Shown here: positions 1-10,300 of the stretch, piece by piece
Numbering within the stretch: the stretch's first letter is position 1
How the letters are laid out: each line of letters opens with the position of its first letter
Source: Molanna angustata
Taxonomy: Eukaryota; Arthropoda; Insecta; Trichoptera; Molannidae
DNA length: 64,000 nt
NCBI GenBank assembly: GCA_963576475.1
Contig: OY754970.1
Span: 26,161,091-26,225,090 of the forward strand
Direction of reading: 5' to 3'
Translations under genes and position numbers: made by a program
Notes under the pieces: model-generated
The model's input: only the letters and a program-made list of their open reading frames with translations
Database searches by the model: none
What the model was told of the DNA's origin: nothing

Positions 1-748
1 AACTATTCCCTAAGGCCGTTTGCTGCCAAATTGGAGCATTGTAAAGAGTAAAAATATTTTATAGTACATAGTCCATTTTTACTCTTTTATGTATGTTCAA
101 CACTTATTCTTTATTGTGTTTTCTGATGTAAATGATTTATTTTTTCATTAAAAAGGGGTAGGTACTTTTGGGGTGGGTCCTTATTAATTTTATCACGATC
201 AGATGATGGGATTCATGAAAAATCATCAAATTCTTCAATTTTCGAAATCATCTTAAAAATTGCAGATTTTGAACGAAACATTCTTTACCACGTTAATAAC
301 CGATTTTTTGGAGTTGGTTTTATAAGAAAGGTTATAATTAAGTAGGTAGGTACTTATTGCGAGTAATGCATAACAGAAACAGATTAATTTCAATAACCCA
401 AAGAAAAAGTAACCTATAGAGATTTTAAGACCGTCACAAAAATATAGTTCTAAAAAATCTGGCTATATATAGGTAGGTGGTATAATTTATTATAAGTCAC
501 TTTAATTGTTTAAACCATATACGAACTATCAATATTATGATATACGACCTACGACTGGTCTCTAAGCGATTACTTCTTATCGGGGTAAAATAGCAAATCT
601 TGTGATGAAAGTAATCATTTCCAGCGTAGATGATCTGTAATTTCCTCTAATTCTTTATTTCATAACATTTCTATTTTGTATATTAAATTTCTATTTTAAA
701 TATGTTTGTGTGAAAAATCATTGCTGTTGAAAATAAGATAATCTGCGT
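1..748. other. Intergenic AT-rich DNA, nothing recognised
   Basis: No coding exon, RNA gene or clear repeat boundary is visible. The stretch is AT-rich with scattered TAGGTAGGTA strings, which are common in lepidopteran intergenic DNA. Confidence 0.5.
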
Positions 749-1145
749 TTCACTCAAAAGTGCACTTCATGGTAATGTTGGTACAACTGTCAGTCAGTCA
801 AATAAGCTGAATAATGTAGCCATATCTCCAAATTTATACCAACTATTCTGCGTTACATTTGTGCAGTGCACTTCATGGTAATGTTGGTACAACTGTCAGT
901 CAGTCAAATAAACTGAATAATGTTGCCATATCACCAAATTTATACCATCTATTCTACGTTTCACTTAAAAGTGCACTTCATGGTAATGTTGGTACGACTG
1001 TCAGTCAGTCAAATAAACTGAATAATGTAGCCATATCTCCAAATTTATACCAACTATTCTCCGTTTCACTTGTGCAGTGCACTTCATGGTACGACTGTCA
1101 GTCAGTAAATAAACTGAATACTGTTGCCATATCTCCAATTTTAGT
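749..1145. repeat. Four-copy ~106-bp tandem repeat, arranged as two dimers
   Basis: A unit beginning CACTTCATGGTAATGTTGG recurs at 763, 869, 974 and 1080 (period 105-106 bp); the last copy lacks about 9 bp. Copies 1 and 3 follow a TTCACT(C/T)AAAAGTG lead, copies 2 and 4 follow TGTGCAG, so the array is really two ~211-bp dimers. A 101-codon open frame crosses it (859-1164) but only because the unit lacks stops in one frame; it resembles no protein. A single diverged unit with the same 3' flank lies in a TAF2 intron (11,822-12,225), so this is part of an interspersed family. Confidence 0.85.
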
Positions 1146-1976
1146 TCCTCGTATTTATATTTAAATATTCCAATAAGAAATTTTAAAAGAAAGCAATCTG
1201 AATTTAATGATAGGTATTAATAATACATGTCTTCTATGATGACAATTTTAAACAAAACATTTTTTTAACAATTTGTACAAATTTATACGAAATAACTTTT
1301 AAAAATATTACAAAAGAATAAATAAATTCCTAATTGTAGGGAATATTGTATTTTTAACATATAACAACTAACAACACCAAATCCAATCATACCAACTTAA
1401 ACTTGAAGTGCGCGTTTAAAAAAAACGAACTTCTACACAATAACGCCCAGATAGAGGTATTATTAACATGTGAAACATTTTAGCTAGCTAGGTAGGTATC
1501 TATACTATCCAAGCGTTTCAATCGAAACATTTTTTTCAGATAATTAAAAAGGGTATTTTGAATCATTTGGGAAACCCAACTACGAATTTAACGGTACATA
1601 CGAACGTTATTACGCTTTGGGGTTAACATGTTTTTTTTTCGGATATTTTCATCAGCAGAATTCCTAAGTAAAAGGGTGCTCATAAATCCAAGTTGCCGCC
1701 ATTTTAAGTGTTGGAGGGTGGCCATTACACCCGCCATTACCACCAGATACCAGCCTCGTTCCAACATCCACCCCTTTACCATTCACACATCCAACAGTTT
1801 GGGAGCTATAGGGTGTAGTGTAAAGGGGTGTGCCTGTCCGATTAATTTAAAGACGTTGTATGACCCTCTGAAAAAGAAAGCTTTCCACTTAACAAAAAAC
1901 ATTATTGTTTTTCTCCACAAAAATATAGATAGGTAGATTATACGTGTGATGCATAGCGTCATAGCGTGACTATGCT
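1146..1976. other. Repeat flank and unannotated intergenic DNA
   Basis: The first ~200 bp (to about 1350, ending near CCTAATTGTAGGGAATATT) match the 3' flank of the related unit at 11,937-12,225 and so belong to that repeat. From about 1350 to 1976 nothing is recognised; short open frames near 1600-2000 on both strands show no family resemblance. Confidence 0.5.
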
Positions 1977-1980
1977 TTAA

Positions 1981-3803
1981 GAGGGTGACTGCTGCCAACG
2001 TACCTATTTTTTTCAATTTGAATTTGCATCATTACTAAAAAACGAATCCTTTTGAAAAAAATAACCTAGTTAGTTTGGATATGAATAAAGAAAAATATAC
2101 TAAAACTTTTTAATTATGTTCTGTAGGGGAGACCCGCCAAAGTTGACGAAGTGCCTAAGATGACGAATGCTGTTTTTTTTCTGTAAAACGCATAAGTGAG
2201 AATACACTATAAGATGAAACGAATAAAGAATAGTATACTGACTACGGATCAAATCAGTCTGTCTCGTTTCGGTAAAGTGTTTTCATATGATCCGCAGTTT
2301 GTTGTTTTTTGAGTCGCTGATGTAAAAAAACAGTGTTTAAAATAGTGTTTTAAAAAATATCGGTATACTTAAGCAAAAAACTGTTAACATATTTGAAATA
2401 AAGGTGTATTTTACTATATCATGTAAGTAAATTAAAATCATTAATATTACATTTATGAATTATATTTGTATATTTTTTTTAAATGTCACTCACGGGAAAG
2501 ATGACACTGTTAAGTTGACGAATTCGTCATCTTACCCTGCATAATACCTACATATTATATTTTTGGTTGTCATCTTCTATTGTGAATTTTTTTTTATTGT
2601 GAAGGTTGATCAATATACATGTTGTATTATAAAATGTAATAACTTTACACAGTTTACAGGTTAGTAATTGCTTCGGAACAGACTCCGTCTAGTGAAGCAG
2701 TTATCTTTAATATATTTTTTTTATAATAGTTACTTATTATGTTCTAAATATATTCCTAAATACATATAATGTAAAAAGCTTTATATTTTGATTGACTTTA
2801 TGTTAAAATTTATTTTTTATTTTAGATAAAATGCCATACACATATGAAAGAACGACGGAAAGAGACTTCCTTATTTCATGTTGACTTTTATAATTATTTA
2901 GGTACATATGTATGATATTATGTGTTCAACTCGTAATTAAATGCAAGAAAAATGTTTTAATCCTTTATCTTTTTAATTAAATCTAGAATTGTAAGACATA
3001 ACCCATACTGTGATGCAATTCGTCAACTTTCCCTATGCATATAGTTATACGGGTAAAATGTCGAATTTGAAGATGTTTTTAAAATAAAATTTATCTATAA
3101 ATCCTTATGTTTTCGCAAATAATAATGTTTGCATTATTGTAGGCAAATATATTATCTATAATATAGCAATTTTTTTTTTCAATATACATTCCATCAAAGG
3201 TGATATCTTACAAATCCCTTAACATCGCCAACTTAGGCGGGTCTCCCCTATGTTATATTCTTGTAGGAAAATAATAAGCATACCCCGATTTTTGACATTT
3301 ATCTTAAATTTCTAAAAAAAACTATAAGGTACAAAGCATTATATATTTTTTTTAATTAAAGAAGATCAAAATATCTGGAAAAATACGATGTAACGTTGCA
3401 TTAATGCATCAGGTTAAGTTAATAAACCAAAAAAACAATGGCAATGTCGCTGAATGGAAAATTAATGTTTTTTAGGTTTATTTACTAAACCTGAAGCATT
3501 AATGCAACGTCACATCATATTTTTCTAGATATTTTTGTCTTCTTTAATTTATAAAACAATAAGTTGAACTACGCCTTATATTTTATTAAAAATATAAGAT
3601 AAACGTTGAAAATAGGGTATGCCATTATTTTTCTACAAGAATTTATACAGAACATTATCAAAAAGTAAAGATATGTTTTTCCAAAACTATCCAAACATAA
3701 TACCCAAACTATCTAAATTATTTTTTTCAAAACGATTTGATAAGAAATAATGATGGTATATTAAATTGAAAAATAGGTACGTTGGCAGCAGTCCCCCCCC
3801 CCC
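1981..3803. mobile_element. TTAA-flanked foldback DNA element, copy 1 (interrupted)
   Basis: It starts GAGGGTGACTGCTGCCAACG after TTAA (1977-1980) and ends with the inverted form of the same terminus, followed by TTGA (3804-3807), a one-base-decayed TTAA. The arms are long inverted repeats, as in the copies at 22,876-23,546 and 48,900-50,119. No transposase frame is present, so the element is non-autonomous. The TTAA target duplication is the signature of piggyBac-type transposition (inference). This copy is split by a second element at 2126-3248. Confidence 0.85.
2126..3248. mobile_element. TA-flanked DNA element nested in the TTAA element
   Basis: A 1123-bp insert with terminal inverted repeats: the left end is GGGGAGACCCGCCAAAGTTG and the right end reads GGGGAGACCCGCCTAAGTTG on the opposite strand. 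It is flanked by TA on both sides (2124-2125, 3249-3250). Uninterrupted copies of the host element lack this block, which gives an empty site. Internal copies of the terminal GTTGACGAA/TTCGTCATCTT motif occur near 2510-2540. No transposase is visible, so it is a non-autonomous, possibly Tc1/mariner-type element (class inferred from the TA flank only). Confidence 0.8.
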
Positions 3804-3807
3804 TTGA

Positions 3808-4362
3808 TGATAAAAATGATCTAAGTACATAGGTAACTACGTAACTGCGCTGATAATTGAAATTCCCATAGTCAAGTAGGTAATATTCTTCGAATTTTTT
3901 ATTCTGATTGTTGTTTTGGTATACCTATGTCTTTTCCTTGGCTTCATTATCTCGAATATTTTATTTATTACCTGAGAATAATTTAATTTAGACATGAATC
4001 TGTGTGACACGTAAAAAAATATTATAAAGGTTTTGATTTCCAGTCAGTTGAATAAACATCGAAGCGTTAATTTGGTAAGATGATACTAGGACCGCTCAAC
4101 AGATGGCAGCTGTGACAACAGACGGAAACTGACCGCCGGATATCCGATTTCGTCTGACAAAATGATCATACTATAGGTACTTACTATAATATAATAGGTA
4201 TAATTTTCGCCAAACCTCTTAAACGATCTTCCGGTAGGGTAGAGCGCAAATTTGTGTATTTTTGCTTCGTTGGTTTACGTGCAAATTGCTCTCCTTCTCC
4301 TCGGCTAATAGTTCAAGATATTTGTCTACTACTCTACTTATCTACTGCGTGTACTTACTACT
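3808..4362. other. Intergenic, nothing recognised
   Basis: AT-rich sequence without a supportable exon, RNA gene or repeat boundary. Confidence 0.4.
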
Positions 4363-4363
4363 T

Positions 4364-4513
4364 AGAGCGGGCGCACACTGGGCAACTAGTGGCTTTGCTG
4401 TGGCCGCCACAAGTTGTAAACGAAATTTTTCATACATTTTAGTCCTGACTTAACTGCCCCACTAGTGGTCGTGTTTAGTGGTTGCCTCTAGGGGCCCAGT
4501 GTGTGACCGCTCT
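4364..4513. mobile_element. Short MITE with ~20-bp inverted termini
   Basis: The left terminus AGAGCGGGCGCACACTGGGC is matched by an inverted right terminus ending GGGCCCAGTGTGTGACCGCTCT. CTT(A) occurs at both flanks and may be the target duplication. At 150 bp with no coding capacity it is a classic MITE; the superfamily is not assignable by eye. Confidence 0.75.
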
Positions 4514-4753
4514 CTTATCCTTTGTATAACTTATTATTATTTTATTACTTATTTATTTATTTTTTAATCTTGACATTTAATATTTACTAACTATTATCAC
4601 ATAATCATAAAAGAATGCCAAACTCACGGGTACCTACCTATTTTATATACATATGCATAGTATATTATAATGTTATGTTTTGTAGGTACGTCATGTTTGG
4701 TGGTAAAATTCAATATACAATTGTAGACTTGTTGGTAAAATCAAAATAAAATA

Positions 4754-4862
4754 GATGGGTGGTGGCAAAGCGGTTAGCGCGCTGGGATAGAAATCCAGTA
4801 GGTAAACACGAGTTCGAATCCAGTCACAATAATTGATTTCGTTTACCTATAACACAAGCATA
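4754..4862 (+). mobile_element. tRNA-derived SINE, family A, head copy
   Basis: The segment has tRNA-like promoter boxes: A box around GTGGCAAAGCGGTTAGC and B box GAGTTCGAATCC, followed by the family tail (GATTTCGTTTACCTAT, ACACAAGCA). Other copies lie at 26,074-26,224 (-), 51,849-52,010 (-), 59,369-59,520 (-) and 59,932-60,095 (+). The tail shows it is a SINE rather than a functional tRNA gene. Confidence 0.8.
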
Positions 4863-5563
4863 TTATAATGTACAATTGCATTCGAAAAGTTTCCAATATC
4901 CGTCAAATTAACTGTTTCGGGAATACAATATTATGTGCGACTGTAAAGCAAAGACATAATATGGTCAAAATAATTCTGTTCCTATATAAAACTCCATCGT
5001 TATTTATTATTTTACGGATAATTTAAAATTAATTAGGGCGACATTCTTATTTAAAAAACTGCACACTGCAGACTTTTTAATCGGCCGATAGTTTGATCGG
5101 GTTGGACTGCTTGCTCATTTTTATGACAAGTTCGGCCGACACCGAATCGTGATTTCTTCCAAATAATCTCTTAAAATATTACGCGATATAATATATCGGA
5201 AAAATAGGCCGTAAAGAGACTAGAGTTAAAGAACATAATATCAGATGTTTAAAAAATGATAACTTCTCGGAATTCGGAACATTTAATACTAAATGTCCAC
5301 CAATTTAATATTCAATCAGTTACAAAAATTCTACACATAAATAAAGTAGGTTTACGCATAGATAATTTAGAGTCCCTTGAAATAAAAAAAGCAATTTATT
5401 CAAAAAGAAATATAATAAATAATCAAGTAAATTTAACTTACGGCCCGCTTTAAATATGTTTCCCCTTTCCATCAATCTTATCAATCAAAGCCACTCTACA
5501 CAAGACCCGCCCCTAATAACCTCCCACCAATATCCAAATACAGCCTTCTTTTAAGCACACAGT
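4863..5563. other. Intergenic, nothing recognised
   Basis: AT-rich DNA. A 65-codon open frame at 5256-5453 has no recognisable similarity. The last part may belong to the Penelope-like relic whose ribozyme motif follows. Confidence 0.4.
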
Positions 5564-5615
5564 CACATTCTGCCTGAGGAGGGAACGGTTAGTTCCGAAA
5601 CCGGTCGCAAATTCA
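5564..5615 (+). ncRNA. Hammerhead-ribozyme-like motif, Penelope type
   Basis: All core elements occur in order: CTGAGGA (5574-5580), a 5-bp helix II GGAAC/GTTCC (5582-5586 with 5592-5596) closed by a GGTTA loop, GAAA (5597-5600), then the palindrome ACCGGT and cleavage-site C at 5606, that is GAA-ACCGGU-C. The bases before CTGAGGA (TGC) pair with those after the cleavage site (GCA), giving at least three helix I pairs. A very short, palindromic helix III is the known form in Penelope-like retroelements, where it is thought to work as a dimer. No Penelope reverse transcriptase is seen nearby, so this is probably a relic of an element terminus. Confidence 0.65.
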
Positions 5616-5729
5616 ATCGACACGTGGTTAATTTTTGTTAAAATCTACCACAAAAATAGAAACATGATATTTGATAATCTTATAATATTACTTACTTATA
5701 CCTATATTTATTACTACTTACGAAGCAGT

Positions 5730-5918
5730 TAATGGCCCTGAGTCAAATTGAAAACGCTGTTCGTTATCGCCAAGCGCTATTTTTTTTTGTATGTGATTTG
5801 ACGTTTGTTGTAGAAATTTTTTCTACAATAATAAACAACAAACGTCAAATCCCATACAAAAAAAAAATTAGCGCTTGGCGATAACGAACAGCGTTTTCAA
5901 TTTGACTTGGGGGCATTA
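5730..5918. mobile_element. Near-perfect hairpin MITE
   Basis: About 85-bp arms form an almost perfect inverted repeat: TAATGGCCCTGAGTCAAATTG at the left is mirrored by CAATTTGACTTGGGGGCATTA at the right, and the arms meet at a short loop around 5815-5825. There is no coding potential. The high arm identity suggests either recent insertion or arm homogenisation. Confidence 0.85.
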
Positions 5919-5935
5919 TGTTATTTAAGCATTCG

Positions 5936-6160
5936 AGATGTGTCTATACAGAAGGTTGATGCGCATCTCATGGGTCCATAGAGTCTCCAATCAAAGAGTT
6001 CTAAATATGATGGAGAAAGAGAGATGGTTGCTGGCCACTGTCAAGAGACGCAAAGCCACATATTACGTGGTGATAGATATGTTCTTCTTCAACTTTTAGT
6101 GGAGGGAAAGATAGAGGGAAGACGGAGTATGGATTGTAGAAGAATATCGTGGCTTAAATC
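5936..6160 (+). mobile_element. LINE fragment, C-terminal reverse-transcriptase region
   Basis: Conceptual translation on + gives YRRLMRISWVHRVSNQ and later VEGKIEGRRSM with CRRISWLKS. This is the C-terminal signature (RRMLRISW..V, GKIEGRRS.GRRR.SWLK) of insect endonuclease/reverse-transcriptase LINEs. A frameshift near 6080 breaks the frame; it is a 5'-truncated relic. Confidence 0.7.
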
Positions 6161-6189
6161 TGCTATCGTGCAAAAAATCTGCTAATATA

Positions 6190-6952
6190 CAAGCTAAAAA
6201 GAGAAGATCAATATACTAGCTCACAACAATATAAACACACTAGATTAAGTACAACAAATACCTTAAATATACCATATATTAAAACAACTTTTGGACAACG
6301 TAGTGTACGATATTTTTCAACAAAACTTTTCAATAGTTTACCAACAAATATTAAAAACATCAGTAATGCAAAAGAATTTAAAAAAACTATCACTAAGATG
6401 GGTTTATGAAATAGATGAAAAAATCCTTAAGGAAATAATTCTTCCAAATAAAATGTAAATGCACTATTACAAACAACAGAATAGACAATTGAAAAAAAGT
6501 GAAACAAATAATTTATTTCCACAATTTTTGGTTGTGTGTGCATGACTCAATATGAAATATTGTATTTAGAAGGAAAGATGCATACGATTGAATGCGTAGC
6601 GTATGTATGTACATGTACTTATATAATATGTAAATGTATCTATAAATAAACAACGTAATAGACAATAACATAAAACTAGCTCACCTTAGCACAGGCTATG
6701 CCTAGTGAGGGGGCTAGTAACAAAGATACAAACAAAAAGATATGGCTTCAACTATGTAAGCACCAGTGAAGTGGTAAATTGATATTTATTGAAATGAGAT
6801 AACTTATATTTACATTGTATGTTAACTATGTATGAATAAGCTTATATTATCTTAAGATATTTTTTATCTCATATATACTGTATATTTTTGGATAGAAATA
6901 AATAAAAAAAAAAAAATAAAAAAAAAAAAAATAAAAAAAAAAAAAAAATATA
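6190..6952 (+). mobile_element. LINE 3' end with A-rich tail
   Basis: The translation around 6250-6408 (RYFSTKLFNSLPTNIKN then FKKTITKMGL and a stop) matches the C-terminal end of Jockey/CR1-like polymerases (F.KLFN.LP..IK...KEFK). It is followed by about 500 bp of 3' untranslated DNA and an A-rich tail at 6895-6950. Only the 3' end survives. Confidence 0.65.
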
Positions 6953-7027
6953 TCAGGCAGTGGTTCGGAATTCAGGATGCGGAGTCACTAATAAGGTTGG
7001 CGCAAGATTGGGCTGAGTTAACCCAAT

Positions 7028-7089
7028 AAGGCCCTTGTACATATATCCTTGGGTATACATCCGTATACCCAAGGATATACAAGGGCCTT
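7028..7089. repeat. 27-31-bp inverted repeat (hairpin)
   Basis: AAGGCCCTTGTA(CATA)TATCCTTGGGTATAC is followed four bases later by its reverse complement, with one 4-bp insertion in the left arm. It lies about 290 bp upstream of the TAF2 start codon. It could be a MITE remnant or an extruding palindrome; nothing points to an RNA gene. Confidence 0.8.
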
Positions 7090-7169
7090 AAAAGAGACAA
7101 AGGTGGATTTTACTCATAGATTTTCATATTTTGTATGAATCGAAGTGAGTTGCTAGTATGTTCGATTAA

Positions 7170-7376
7170 TTTCAAATAGTGCGCGAAATATGCGTACGCG
7201 ATCGCCGCGATCTGTGTGTATAACGAACACCGTTTTCATAGATAATGCATAGAAGTCAATAGAAATTCCTTGAGAAATTCAGTAATTCAGATTCTTAGCG
7301 TCTGTCAAATTTTGTATTGTATTTGAGATGTCATATTGCATTATTATTGGAAATGTTGGACAGAATATGTGACAAA
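7170..7376 (+). promoter_or_regulatory. Probable TAF2 promoter/5' leader
   Basis: Just upstream of the first TAF2 exon is a short CpG-rich block (about 7179-7212, with CGTACGCGATCGCCGCGATC) that stands out from the AT-rich surroundings. No TATA box at a convincing distance was found. The assignment rests on position and composition only; the transcription start is not known. Confidence 0.35.
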
Positions 7377-10300
7377 ATGTCACAAATAAATAAAGTGAAA
7401 AAAGAAAGGACAGCCGACAACTGTCGGCCATTTAAATTATAAGTATCTTTTAGCTACACTTCACAATATTTCGAAATAATAAACAAAAATATCTAACCTA
7501 TATTTTCGTTTTTACAGCTCATCAAATCCTTAGTTTAACGGGAATTAGTTTTGAAAGAAGAAGTATAATAGTAAGCTATTCTATCTTTTGGTTTTTTTTT
7601 TCATCTTGTAGTAAAATATATCAATTATGGTCTACAAGGTTTTTACTATATTCAGATGAAATGCTCACTTATATTATGATTCTTTACAGGGATTTGTAGA
7701 ACTCACAATTGTTCCACTTCGTGACAATTTGAGATATATAAGGCTGAATGCAAAACAGTGTAGAATATACAGAGTATCTTTGAACGATCAATATGAAGCC
7801 AATTTTCAATATTGTGATCCATTCTTGGATATATGTCAGTCAAACCCGAATACGTAAGTAAACCTTTTTTCATGTACCTACCTAATTCAAAATAAAATTA
7901 TTTACCTATTTATAAATTTTGGTAAGTTAAATGATTTTCAAGATTATTCTTTCACGAACACCACCAGCACGCACACATATGCGTTAGGTTAGAATAGACC
8001 ATATGAGATTATCATTTCAAAATATTGGCATAAAGTTTGTACCTTTTCTTTCTTTATTTGTATGTTGGAATTCATATATATACTTATAGCACAAAAGCTA
8101 TACTTGCCATATACTAAAAAAAAATATGTTGAATTCGGTAAGGCTTTTAAGTTCTTGTACATATTATTAGAATGATAATGTTTCTGTTTATTGTGTTAAT
8201 TGTATAAATTGTTTTGTATAATATAAATTTACAGTTAACGGTTGATATAAAAAAATTGATTCAAATTTGTATTGTGTTCTTGATTATTTATAATGGATAT
8301 TATTTTATATATTAATGTAATAAAAATGTTTTTTTTTTGTACACAGCCGGTCATTGGATGTGTTTTCCAACTGCCATCTGGTTGCTGCACAAAAGATTGA
8401 TCCTGACCACAACTCGGGAGAACTTCACATCACAGTTCCTCCGGAAGCTGCTCATCTCGTAGGAGAAGGAAAGGGACTCAGGATTGGTATAGAATTCTCT
8501 CTTGAAAATCCACAAGGGGGGATACATTTTGTCGTACCGGAAGGTGAAGGATCCCTTACAGAGGTTAAATCATAATATTCATTATTTTATAATATTTACT
8601 ACTGATAGTTTCAAAATTCTTTAGACTTACAGTACTTTAATATAATTTCTAGCTCTCATAGTATTTTTTTTCTCTTTTCTTAGGTTTTTCAATCTCTCCT
8701 ACACAATAATACCCTATATTTATCGTTAAATGTTACACAATATTGTGTTGAAAAAAATATTAGGAAAATTAGCAAAGTTCTTAATATCTCTCATGTTTTC
8801 ATACTGTTAATATCTTTTTTTTTTTCCCTGCTTTGGAATGTTGGAGAGTTAAATTACGTTAGGGTTGTATTATTGAAAGACTGGTTTAATAAGATAAGCA
8901 ATATAACATAATTCTACCCATTGCAATTAGCATTACAAATTGCATCTAAAAATTACTTTGGTTGTAGAAATCAGCCCATATGTTTACCTATGGTCACTCT
9001 GCACGTCTCTGGTTCCCTTGCGTTGACAGTTTTGCCGAGCCATGCACATGGAAGCTAGAGTTTACCGTCGACGAGAGTCTCACAGCTGTTTCATGCGGTG
9101 AACTCATTGACACACTCTTCACACCCGACTACAGAAGGAAAACATTTCATTACCAAGTTAACACACCAGCCTGCGCACCCAACATTGCTCTCGCCATAGG
9201 GTATAATAATATATTTCTTTACATAATCTCATTTTGTAGCAACGAAAACTCTTTTATTTATATACAATATTTATTCTTTGAAAATTTTTTCTCTTTGCAG
9301 TTTAATTGTTTTTGCTTCTGTCATTATATCATATATCAGTCGACCTGTTCTAACAAAGTCTAAATGTTTCTCTTGTATTTGAGTTTAATTGAATTGACAA
9401 ATTTTTAACATCTCAATAGAGACGAAGTTAAAATATTATAGGAGAACCAGGAACTCAAGGCACTTACGACCTGTCATCGGCTGGTTTACGTGATCACTTC
9501 ATGCACTTGCACAACGTTCACAATTATGCCTTCTTATTGAGTTCCCTTATCAATGCAATTTCGAAAGTTCTATATATTTAAATAATGAAAAACTGACTGT
9601 TTAAATAAGCTGAAAAAGACCATCGCCATCTATGAAGTAACGAAGAAACCTTTTTGTAACACCATCTATTGAGAAATTGTTTTTTTTTTGTAAACACTGA
9701 AAGCAACAGTCCTTATACATGAGGTGACAATGTTCTCACACAGATGTCATCTCTAATATATTTTATGTCTCATTTGATTTTTCGTTAATTTCAATAAAAC
9801 TTGAAATGAGAATGATTTAAAAATTTAATACCTTGAATATTTTCAGTCCGTTTGAAATATTTGTGGATCCTTTCATGCACGAAGTAACACATTTTTGTCT
9901 CCCACATCTGATGCCTAATTTAAAGAACTCGGTTAGATACATGCATGAGGCGTTTGAATTTTATGAAGAAACATTATCAACCAGATACCCATACTCCTGT
10001 TACAAGCAAGTTTTTGTTGATGAGGTAACCAAATTATTATTTTTTTCCTAATCTAATTCAGAATTTATTTTTCATGTTTCCTTATAAATTGTTTTATGTA
10101 TGCATTTAATTATTTTTGTAGGTTGAACAAGATGTGTCAGCATATACAACAATGTCAATAATGAGTACACATCTTCTCCACTCTATAGCCATCATCGACC
10201 AAACCTATATTACCAGGAAAGCCATGGCTCAAGCTATTGCGGAGCAGTTCTTTGGATGTTTTATAACAATGCAAAATTGGTCTGATTTGTGGCTCGCAAA

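Noticed and set aside
859..1164. 101-codon protein gene
   Set aside because: The frame is open only because it reads through tandem repeat units; the peptide repeats itself and has no family.
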